From Alentia gelatinosa (Eukaryota; Annelida; Polychaeta; Phyllodocida; Polynoidae), in contig OX465580.1 in assembly GCA_950022655.1 (NCBI GenBank), forward strand, positions 46,188,028 to 46,252,027: DNA of 64,000 nucleotides, read 5' to 3'. The stretch's first letter is position 1, and each line of letters starts with the position of its first letter. A model generated the notes under the pieces. It was given only the letters and a program-made list of their open reading frames with translations, was not told the DNA's origin and ran no database searches. Positions 12,701 through 24,700 of this stretch are shown here, one piece after another. The translations under genes were made by a program, and so were the position numbers.

Positions 12701-15700
12701 CCATTTTATATTCTTATCACATGTACCTATTGACCCGATGCCTTCATTGTGGGCACAGTGTGCCCGAATATTCACTACGGGCGCAGTGCGCCCGTACATT
12801 ATTTATACTGCACACCTAGTAGCGGGTAGTATTTCATAGACATTTGGCCATAGGTATGTAATAATAGTGGCATGGTAGAACTTAAAGCCGCGTACCTGTC
12901 TGATGCGCGTAGGATCGGCCAGAGCTCCAGTCCACTCTAGCTGCATGTTAGAGGCCACTTGTGTGACTTTGGGTCCGGAAACCTCCTGTTCAGCCACCTG
13001 CTCCATGTAGTACTTGTGCGGGGAATGCTCGTTGGGGAAGACTTGCTCACTGGCGCCATTGTTTGTACGAGCCTGTTTGTTCACATAGCCACCGGTGCGG
13101 AGTTCAGCAATGAGCACCTGAAGAAAACATTAAAAGTCAGTCAGACATCCAAACAGGAAATGTCTGAAGTATCGCCCCTCAGACCAAACCAGTCATTTTT
13201 CAATGACTACAATGTGTGTTACTAGAAATTATTCATTTCAGAATTATATTCATTTAATAGTTGTGGGGACACTAATTAAGTTTGTTTTGATTTTTTAACT
13301 GAAATCTAAGCACAGAGACAGTCTTATATGGCTATTAGTCATTCATAAATAATAGCTAATGTTGAAAAGTTTTATTTATGGTCGCAGAGCGGTTAAGATT
13401 GGACGCAAAACCGCCCCTAACACACATACATAATGTTAAAAGGTTGAATAAATAAATCGGGTATGAATAAATTAGTTGTAAATTATATAATCAAATTTAG
13501 GAGTATTGGAATCTGGGTTATCAGAAAGATCCTGAAAGAAGGTTCTGCCAAATTTGGGCTAATAAAGAATTTCTATGATGAAAGGGGTAAAAAGCCCGAA
13601 ACATGTCGGTAAAATAAGTATTTTAACAGCTTTGTCATTGACTACGTAGGCCTAGCCCAACACCGAGTTAGTGGGAATATATTTCTCAGATTTTTCTATC
13701 TAACAAGTAGATAAGGAGGCATGGCAGTAGGACCTTGTTGGCCTTGGTGGCGTCAGGACTGAGATACAGTTTGGCGTCGGCGGCTACAGACACGAGGTAG
13801 ACTTTGAGCGGCGGGCCGTTGGACGACTCAGCTCCCATCGGGTGTATGAAGCCCTCAAACTTGGACGTGTACACTGTGTTAGGCTTATTCTCCAAGTCAA
13901 AGACGGGCTCGAATTGATAGGTCAATCGAGTCGTCCGCACGATCTGAACCTGGAAAGAAGTATCAAAGATTAATTCAGATTTGAATTGAAACGATCCTTT
14001 TCCTGTAGATTAAGGGTGGACAGGACCAGAAATAGTTTTCTACACATTCAATATTTTTGGTACTAATTCATTGTGGTGGGTGTCTGGTGGTGCGTTTATA
14101 GGAACTTTTGAAAGATACCTTTTTATATTCACTGCTATCCATGTTTATAGAGATGTAAAGAGGTGTCCTTTCTATGTGCTGTTACATAAATAAGGAGTAA
14201 TAGATAAAGGTAAACAAATTCAAGTCGGCCAGTGAGGGACTCACCAAGGGAAGGAGGAAGGACTAAAGTTGAGAGAAGAAGGAGGCAGGGAGAGAGGCAG
14301 GAAAGAGGGGGCAGGCAGGGAAGGAGACAAACAGGTAAAGAGACAGCAAGGCAAGGGGTTCGAGAACCAGGGAGCCAGGTAAGCAGGGAAAAGAACAGGC
14401 AGGGATTAGCCAGGTAAGGATGGTGGGGGCCGGGTAGGCAGGGAGCCAGGAAGCCAGGCAGAGAGAAGCAACTTGAAGAAACAAGAGGAGACAGGACTAG
14501 TACACTTTAACGACAGCGTGACTTACATCGTCTGGGTGTTTGATGTCCATCGGGTGACGGTAGCGGATATAGAGCAGGCCGGCCGGGTAATCCTCCAGGC
14601 GACACTGCTCCACGGTCTGCGGCCGGGAGCTGTTCTTACCCCACCATGGAGTCACCTTCTGTTTACTGCTGTACTTCTGGTCGCACGCGCCCGCTGGAAC
14701 TACAACCACCACCCTCATTATAACAGTGACTGAGAAAACTACTGGCAAAACGATTGTGCTTCCCTTGAAATTTGCCTTCTACCCTGTTCTGAGTTCCTGA
14801 ACATTATACCTATATATTCCCCTAATCAATTATAGAGTAATGTGAAATGATGTTAAGTTAAAAGTGACTTTGCAGGGGACGCAGATGAACTTCATTGGAA
14901 TTTCTCCGTTCTCGCTCGTATCAGACGTACACGTGTTGTAACAAACTGCTCTCATCAAACTCTATAATCATATTAAAATAAAGGAACACTCAAAAAAGAT
15001 ATAAAGGAAACAAAGGTGGTAAATAAAAATTACGTGGGAAACATCGGTAAATCTTGCACCGTACTGTGGAGCTACTTCTGAACACTAAAAGGAACTCATG
15101 ATCTGACTGCTTTCACACCTCCCCTTTTCCTACTGTGCTTAGGATAGTGACATGTAACCTCAGACAATTATTATCACAAAATGGACGTAACAATAATGAT
15201 AGAAAAAGGGGCACTCGATGTAATGTAAGAGGAATATAGAATAAAAAAGAATGGTACGCCATGAATTTAGAAAGATGAGCAAATGTATAAATAAATGTTT
15301 AGAATACAAGGCACTTCTAATCACAGCAACAAAAAAGAAAAACAAGAGAGTACAAATAAATGTTGACGGTTTAATGTTGACTTTTTGTTAATTCACTAGA
15401 CATCATCTTGTATAGGGGCTTTATGATTGGTTTACCGTCGATCTTCTGGCAGGAGGCCGCTTTGACACACCACGCACAGCGTTCGTTGTGCCACATGGGG
15501 AGCATGGGTCCCGGCACGGTCCGCGCGCCCTGACCCTGCACCGTGCATGAGGCGCAGTCGTGCAGTGCCAGGCAAATCCCCGGACACTTCCCAGTCCGCA
15601 CGTCCTTCATACACGTCTACAACACATACAACATATAATCACGTCAAAATACAGTAGAGGCACAATGACAAATTGCTTATCTCATTAAATGCTTGACCCT

Positions 15701-18700
15701 ATTTACTTATGGTGACTCGCACCCTCCAACCATCGTTCTGACTGACGAATCAATACATGTGCATGTAGGAAATTGATATCAACGTGACCCAATATGATAC
15801 ATGCTGGTTTACGCGCATTATGAGTTTAACAATTTATTTCTCTTTTTTTAAACTGGTTCTGGGAAGTCTGCCATAAATCGACTATAACAATGCATTGTTG
15901 TGACTGTTTGATGTATTTTTTTCGTTCCAGTGGATTCGTTTGACCGATCCGTGGTTGGAAAAAAAAATTGCGGTGGACGCCACATCTCTCAATCGATACG
16001 CCTCGTCTACATACACATTGTTGTGACTGTTGTTTTATTCATTTGTTTAGCTCAGAGATTTAGTTCCAAGCCTGTGTACTCCATGATAAGAGGTACCCGG
16101 CCTCTTGTACAGTGCCTCCTTCTATTTCAGACCTATTTTGCACCGCAAGTTAGAATTTTGTTTTTTTAAGGTTTCTTCTTTAGTTTAGTTTAGTAGTTGT
16201 TATATCAATATTACAAAGTGAAAAGGAATTTTCATTCTAAAAATGAAAATATGGATTTCAATGGAAACATTGAAAACTGACATCCAATTTAGTAGCCTGA
16301 TCCCACCCATCCTGGATAAATATAACTGAAGGAGAGATAATTACTTGTGCTTGACGGCGGTGAATGCAGCCGGCGACCAGGCCTTGTGCTGTGGGTGTAG
16401 GTAACTCCATACACCACACACACTCGGGATCCTCCTTACAGAAGTCGTAGTCCGTGTAGTTATCACAATGATCGTAGCTCTGCTGGTACTTGTAATCATC
16501 CTGTCCAAAAGATACATCATATTGTTTGTGAAAATAAAGAAAGTGAAGAGTAATAGTACAACTACCAGGGTTACCGTTATATATGTAGGCGTTTATTGTA
16601 TAGAACCGACGTTTCGACTATTACATAGTCTTTTTCAAGGTTATACTATATTGTTACTTTGTTACTGAGGTACTCTGTGAGTCGTTCGTGTTGCTCATCT
16701 TGCTCTTTTGCTTTTCGTGGGTGGTGGATACCTTGGTTGGGTATTATTCTGGTTGTAAATGATGACAAAGTCAGGTTGTGGTAACAGTTTTTATAGTAAC
16801 TGGAATAAATACATTGAATAATTTATGATTGTTGGTTGTTTTTGTAGAATTATGTAGGTTATATTCAATTGAAGAGTCAGTAATAGGTTCAATAATTAAA
16901 TAACGTTGGTAACATTGATCTTAACATTGCTGAGTTCATGAGTTCAGTCTTTGGTGCGTGGGAGGCACTCAATCGTGGTGGTTTCAGTTTTTTTTTAAAT
17001 AGTCGTACAAGTACGAGGGTTGGTTAGGTAGTATAATTTAGGGTGTAATTATTGGTTATGATAATTATATCATTTGGCTGGGTTTATGTAGCCGCGTTTA
17101 ATCATTGCTGATCGCATATGGTGGCCCACATAGGGGTCACATTTGTTGACAATACTGAATAAGTCAAACATGACTTCTCTCGTTGGGAGAGTTTTGCGTG
17201 GTCGAGGTGGGTCGTCTTCAATGTCAGTGTTAGTGTTGCGTGGGTTGATGATGGGTTTCTTTCTGTCTGTCTCTTGTTGTTCTGTTGTTCTGTGTTTTAT
17301 ATGGATACCGGGTGGAGTCTTCAGGAGAGTGGTCTCTTTTCTTGTTTTTGACAAGATTGTTGGGTATTTCTATCTTAATTGGTAGCACTTTTTTAGGATT
17401 AAAGGGGCTCCGTTTTTTCTTCTTCTCTGAGGTGTTGTGTTCTGGGCTAGTTTGTCGTTCCATTTTAGATGGTGTATTGTTTGCTTTCTTGTTTTTCCTT
17501 GGTGTTTTGGATTGGGGGGTTAATGGCATTTCCTCCAATTCTGATTCTGATAAGGCCAAGTCTAGATCGACCTTGGCATCGTTTGATGGTTTTATTTTCT
17601 TCGGTGTCTTCGTCTTTGTTGGAGTGGTGGTCTTGGTGGGTGTGGTTTTGGTGGATGTGTTCGTGTCGGAACCGCTGCTTGAGCTTCTCGAGCTGGAGGA
17701 GGAGCTGCTACTACGGGATCGTGTGGGTGTTGGTTTGTTGCCTTCCTTTTCTTTTTCTGTAATGGGGTTCTTGTGTATTTTAGTTGGAATATAAGAAACC
17801 AAGGGTTTCGATCCAGGCTTTTTCATCGAAGGACTGTATTTTTCTATTGGTTTGTTGAATGGTTTGGGTGCTTGTCTTCGTTTGAACCTCTGGAGTGGGT
17901 GCTCCCGGTACGGTCTCTTGCGCGCTGTTGGGTCCACCAGGGGTGGATTTACCAAAATCGGGTGTTTTTTTAGGGGTGACTTCTTCTTGAATGTTGGTGA
18001 GTTTATTTTGATGGTTGGTGTTGACATTGATAGGTTGGTGTTGGTGGTCTTGGGTTTTGGTGATGGTTGGCTTACTTCGTGAAAATTTTAGTTTGTGAAA
18101 ATATACTAATGAAATATTGAAAATTAAAAATCCCGGTCCGAAAAAGAGAAGATATCACAGAAATAATTGGGCAGCCTGGCTCGTATCAGAATGTCATGAA
18201 CGAAGTGTGGAAACGAAAACAGCAAGGTTTCAGACTGTACAGGTTAATAGAAATATGTCCCAAACATTCCACTATACGGGGATCACGACAGAATTTAATA
18301 CCAGGTTGCATTGCCCGTCCAGGAACACGCAATGCGAAAACATAGGCCGCCAAAGAGCAGGCGTGTTAGTTGGGGTCAGAAAATTAAGTGGAAATATTTT
18401 TCAAGTCATGCTGCCTCCGAGGGACCAAAAAAACATTAAAATATATACTGGCAGCAACGGTATGGGGCTAAGAATCTATGGGGAGGTTAAAAAATACCAT
18501 TCTCTTTATAAGGTTGAGCCTCAATTAATATTTTCTGGCTTTACAAAAGACAAAATTATGAAAATGAAAACATGGATTCCCATAGAAAAGTGGAAAACTG
18601 GCATCTTTGAAAGAGTGCAGAACACAGTGTAATCAACCCGTTGATCCAGCGCTGGTGTTTAACTTGCCCGGTAATCTGCATGTACCATACACCAGATTGA

Positions 18701-21700
18701 AGAGGACGATAGATCTGATAAACCGCGTATTGGTTCCTGTAGTGCATCAGATACTTGACTTGGTATAATTTTCTAAGTAGAGTGAAAAAAGCGTCGTAGA
18801 ATGTGGTGAGATTCTAATCACGATTTTACTGTTGTGAATGAGGTGTAATCAATATTATCCTTGCTTAACACTATCAGAAGCGATTGTATGAACTGAAGAT
18901 GAAAACATAGATTTCCATGCAAAATCCGCCACCCTTGGGTGATACTTGGATGTAAAAGTACGGACCTATAACGAGGAATAAAGACTCACCCAGTTCTTGG
19001 CGATTCCGGTGGGTACTGAGTAGGCTATGAGGTCGCCGAGCACACTGCCACTGTAGCCGCCCGAGATGAGCAGAGTGTTCCCGTACGCGGGCGCCGCAAC
19101 GTGGGAGAAACGGCCACGCTGTGTCGAGCTCGCCGACTTCGCTGAAACCAAAACAGAGTCATCAGGATTTAGGTAATTACAAAATTCCATAAATAGGTAG
19201 TGAATGTCAAAAGTCGGTTTAGTTCCTTAGAAGACAACCACTCGAAAAGTAGGCGGCGCATGGGATAAAATTTCAAAATCATATCTTCATCTCTAATAAC
19301 GTGATAACTTTCCCGATAACTGGTTACAGTAGGGGCTAGACGAGACTTAAAATCAGGGTATATCCTACTGTCACATTACGTTCGTTGTATTTTTTCAGAG
19401 AAATGTTAGCTGGAGTAACAGTAAAACCAACTGGCTATCAATAGTTGATGATATGCTCTAGTTAAAATTTGGGTATAATCGGTTCTGTAGCACCATGCCG
19501 TCCGCATAAAGCAATGGTGAGCCTCAATAGGATCTGAATGGTAGAAACTGGGACTGGGCTTTAGTTTATATTAACTCAGTCGAACTTTTCATATATTTGT
19601 AATGTAGGGGATTTGACCACACACTATATGTCAACCATTTATTTGTTATTAGTAAACCATTTCTACCACATCTAGTAAATCATTTGTACATAAACCAATT
19701 GTTGTGTTTTTGATTTGAGTCCGTTACTTTCCTACGTGTCGACCAGGTGTGGTCTTCATCAGGGTTTGGACAATGTGTTCTTATGTTTGCAAGAAAGGCC
19801 TACTTATATAAGCACTCATTATCAATCCAGCCCTGATGAAGGCCACCCCCCCCCCCCCCCTGGCCGAAACGTAGGCTAATGGAACTGTTAATCAATATTG
19901 AAAACCGCATGTATGAAAAATTAGTATCCACATAAAAACTGAACATCAAATTATTGATGAGTGGTTGTTGGTCATTTCCCTTAGTCTTATATAAGCAGAG
20001 TAAACCGATCTAAGAAATTTAAAGGAACCGATCAGTTCCGAATGTTTCTGCTTAGTTTGGAATCCGACGTATCTTTTCAGCACTGCTTTGAGTGAATGAA
20101 ATAAAGTAAAAGTTTTTCTGTTTTTTTTTAAATAAAGTAAAAGAAATAGATTTTCCATAAACAGAGCTGTTAGTTGGAGTCATAACTCTCATATGGAATT
20201 TACTGTCTCAGAGAAACTAAAAACATCTTTGTGCTTGTTGGCGTAAATAAGGTACAATTCAATATCACCTTTCTTTTACACAAGGAAACAGATTCTTATA
20301 CACAGACCATGAAAAAGTGGTGTTCCATGAAAAAATAAAAAACTGCAATCTCTGCAAGATAAAGTAAATGAAGATGCCCGAATCCTCTTTAAAGCAGAGA
20401 ACTACTCACATGTTCTGAATGACAATACTGGAGGGTATGCGTGATAGAATTAATCACAGAAGATATTGTTGCGTGACTCCCGCAGGAAAGAATGTTAATG
20501 GGACATATGAAACTGGCCTGCCTCGCGGGCGCTGATTACGCGGAGATTGGTTGAGTGAGGGTATGATGTACAAGCACAAATGCTGCCTGGTTCAGCATGT
20601 ACTTACTAAGGACATGTGCCAGGACATCAATGTTATACACGAGTTTGTAAAGGGTGTCTTATGAGGAAATAGAGTAAGATATCTCCTGATTCTAAACCTC
20701 AACATAACATAGGAAATACATTTTCTGGACGAGGCTACGTGTTAACTGCTGCAGTGAAACAATAATATTGGGACATACTTGGAATAATACACGATGTTTT
20801 ACTCTAATCAAAAAAGAAGATATCCTCATGATGCGTGTATATTCATATTTTATACAATGTATGTGTTACGTATTAAGCTATACAGTATTTGGAGGGGGAA
20901 TGGATTATGAATACTCATATAAAAGGGTCGAGTTGAGAAGTAGCTCATAGCTGTGTCAACTGTATATCATCCTGTCACGAATGACTGTCACAATCGCCAC
21001 AGTCACTAAGTTCCCTAATTACGTTGTAGCACGGACCTAGGTCACCCAAGTCCATGGTTGTAGCATCCTCAAGTCACCATTGCTAGAGAGGTTAGCACAT
21101 AATTCCCTCGCTTCCCTGTGAGTATTAACCCTGCCAGAGGATATTCTATTAAAATGTAAAGGGTTCGACTTACGAGGGAATGCCTTCTCCATCTTGGTAG
21201 GTGAGACCCAGCGATGACAGCCGAGGTGGTAGTAGTGGATGTGGTGGTCGTAGCAGATCTCCTCATCGTGATGAATATGGCAATTTCCACCATACACCAC
21301 CATGTAGTTGCCCATCACAGAAGCCGTGTGGAATGCTCGGTCCTTGGGCCGGTCAGTCTCGCCGTCTACGTCATAGTAAATTTGCGTCCAGTAGTTATTA
21401 TCAATGTGGTAAGCGTGCAGAAAGTCAGTGCGCTTCGGAAATCGGGCATAATCCGGAGAGAACCCGCCGAAAACCAGCAGCGAGCGGGACTCCGGGTGGT
21501 AGATGGTGGAGTGGCCGACCAGGCGGCGGTCTGCCAGCTTCCCCCCGCGGGCGTACACTTTCTCCCACTCACTGGCCTCGGGCACGCGTATCCGGTGTAT
21601 ATCTGACAATAACTCTCCCTCCGGATTCATCCCTCCGAATAAGTAGAGCCACTGACCATCGACCACGGTTAGTGTGTGACTAGCGACTTTAGGAGGCTTC

Positions 21701-24700
21701 ACTGTACTAGCGGTGGCTTTTAAGGTCCACTGATGGGCCAGCGTGTCGTAGAGCCACAGCTCATTGCTCATTGAGCCGTCGGCGAGTAGACCTCCATACA
21801 TGTAGATCTCTCCTTGAAATGTCACCAACGCGTGGTTATGGCGTGCGCGTGGCCACGGACTGCCGACCGACCGACTCACAGCCTTCCATGTGTTATCACC
21901 GAAATCATATCCGACCAAATCATCCAGGATGCTATTCAAGGTATTACCTCCGAACACATAGAGCACGTTGTTGGCGGGGAGAAAGGCGCCCGCGTGGCCC
22001 GTGCGCGCCGTGAAGCCGGGCGCGCCGCCCGGTGCCAGCTGGTACCACGTGCTGTGGCCGGCGCTGGAGTTCGTGGGCATGCGGCAGTCCATGCCCGTGT
22101 AGCCCGCATCACACACACACTTCTCCAGTACGCGGTCACACCGACCGTGCTCCGTGCAGCCCGGAGGACAGACCTGGAGTTGGCAGTGCGACCCCGTGTA
22201 GTCGGCGTAACAGCGGCAGGTGTGCGACTCCTTGTGGCACTGACCGTTGTCACTACAGTTGAAGGGACAGTCGGTGATGGTGTAGTAGGCCTTAAAGCCC
22301 TCTAGCACGTAGTTACGGTCACTGTAGAAGTAAATCAGCATCTGAAAGAAAACGCAAAAGAATCAATAGAAAACACACAATAGAATCTATTTATGAGTTA
22401 TAGACGGTCGAACCATGGACTATGGTCGAATACTTCTATTACGTTGATACTTTGATGCCCTTTTTAATTCATTTTTGATTTACCAGCTGAGAGAAACCAT
22501 AACTTGGGAGAGACTGAGCCTTACGTAGCCGCTGGTGGCGAGCACGGGGTCGGGCTTGGTGCTGCCGCTGAAGCTGCCGAGCAGGCGGTCAGAGAACGAG
22601 TTGCCGTCGTAGATAAACAGGTAGTCGTAGGAGCACTCTGTCCGCATCGACTCAAACTCCAGCTGGATGGACTTGTCGCTGCTTCCAGCTGTAACAAGAA
22701 CATTTTACAGGTCATTGTATTGGACATGACGAATAACTCAAAACACAATAAACGATAGAACAGAAGAGTACGCAAGAAAACTTGCATCTTAGAAGTGTCT
22801 ATTTTCAAAACCAGTGCTATACCAATAAGCACTGAGAATTGCCAATAAGAATAATTAGAAGGAAACTCATGAGTTGAAAATAACTTGGTCTGTACTTAAC
22901 TGAGATTGACCGCAGAGTAATTTACGAAGCGAATCTGAGTGAATTACATAGTGATCAAACAAGGTGGAGTGCAAACCAAGTTACTTTCATCGAGTGGGTT
23001 TCTGATTTTATCTCACCCCATATACATGATCAGAAACATTATCAATCAATAAAATAACTCACCCAATTAGCCATTGAGTATTGGGTACAATACCTACAAG
23101 GCCATGGCGTATGAGTTCTTAACGTTAAGCCTATGGATAAAAATACCTGGGTGAAAAAAATACCTCTACCTATGGTAGAGCAGCTGGTTGGTTGGTTGGT
23201 CTGATTCGTCCAGTTAACCATTACAGGTTCTTACCAGACTTTCTCAAGGTTCTTTTATACCACAAGGGTGGTGATCGAATCTATGTAATGAATCGAGATA
23301 GAAATCACACCCCTGCATATCTACCGAGGTGAGAGTTCATTTACTTCCCAGACCACATAGACATGGTATGAGAAGGATATTATTACCCACCTAATACAGG
23401 GTCCCCATACTAAGCCTATGGAGCCTAAGGATCGCTATTGAGTAGATTTTGGAAAGCCATATTCTCCTAGGACAATACAGCTTTTTTACCCACTTCACAG
23501 GCATTATATGATTTGTTTTGGTTTGGTTTGATTATTAAACGTCCCGGGGGACCCTGAGGGTATATAGGGACTTACTCATGGTTCAGCTTTTCTCGCTGGT
23601 TTTACACCACAAGTGTGGTGATCGAATCTATGATATGAATTCTGGTAGAAATGTCACCCCTACACATTTACCGAAGTGAGAGTTCTTTTAGTTCCCACAC
23701 GACATAGACATGGTATGAGAAATTGGCCTTTGATATCATATAGCAGTAAATCTACCACTGCTGGGGATAAAGGAGAAAAGTGGCTGCAGTGAGACTCAAA
23801 ACCACAACTTTGGGATTTTAAGTCCAGTGCCTTAATCACTGAGCATTATAGGAACTATTTTATACAAGGATTAATAGTTGATATGGCATTGCCATACTTT
23901 CGGTTTGAACAAAAATAGCACACCCCCACCCGCTAGTAGGTATTCATTGAACCGTAACGGGTGCCTGCACAATATATAAAAATACACTACTGTCGCCGGA
24001 TGTGGATCACATCTGACCAGTGCAGGTGCCGATACCAGACGCGTTTGATGGAATCAAGTCAAATAGGTCACTAGCAAGCAGAACATAGTCAGAGGCGCAA
24101 CGTAACATAAATATACAAATACACCCCACGAATCGCGTCAGTGCCCTGGACAATTATTCATGATTCCTGAATATTTGATTACTCTGGTTTCAGTGGGCAA
24201 CAGTGGTTGTAGGGGTTTACTACTGGCGAGGATACAAAAATAGCACACCCCCATGACACCACAGGCTATAACTATTCAGAATACCTGAATATATTACTAT
24301 AATGTATTATAATATAAGCCGCAAAAACCGTTCCTCGTCTCGCCTAATATATTTCGGTCTTGACCTACAGGTCAAACCAAAATAATCAACAGTGCACAGT
24401 GCTTGCATCAAATTTCTAGTTGTTTACAAGATTTGTTCTTAATAATTTCTTGAAAGGTGAGTAATAAATACAACATTACCATGATTTCGATCTGTGTGGC
24501 TGTATTCTCCTTGTAGTTGAGACTACGCAATACGCCTTCCTCTTGCTTGGGTATTACTACACGTCAACTACACAGAGAATATGACCATGCACTTCAAAAT
24601 TATGGTACAAGCTACAAAACTCGATGATAATGTATGGTTCGTACGATACTCGGTGTTTACTTGCACAAGCTTGGTAGGTCGTTATATATTCATCATATAC

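Noticed and set aside
14232..14484. Arg/Gly/Glu-rich frame on one strand and Leu/Pro-rich on the other
   Set aside because: Low-complexity polypurine tract without stop codons, not a gene.
17285..18082. Plus-strand frame of 169 codons rich in Phe, Leu and Val
   Set aside because: Complement of the Lys/Ser/Pro-rich minus frame; its hydrophobicity comes from reading TTT and CTT opposite AAA and AAG.
21201..22305. Plus-strand frames of 130-163 codons opposite MEGF8 exon 3
   Set aside because: Antisense shadows of the GC-rich kelch and EGF frame, with Arg/Val-rich composition and no domain.
23785..23860. Functional tRNA-Leu gene
   Set aside because: Anticodon stem is mispaired beyond three base pairs and the sequence continues into a repeated SINE body.
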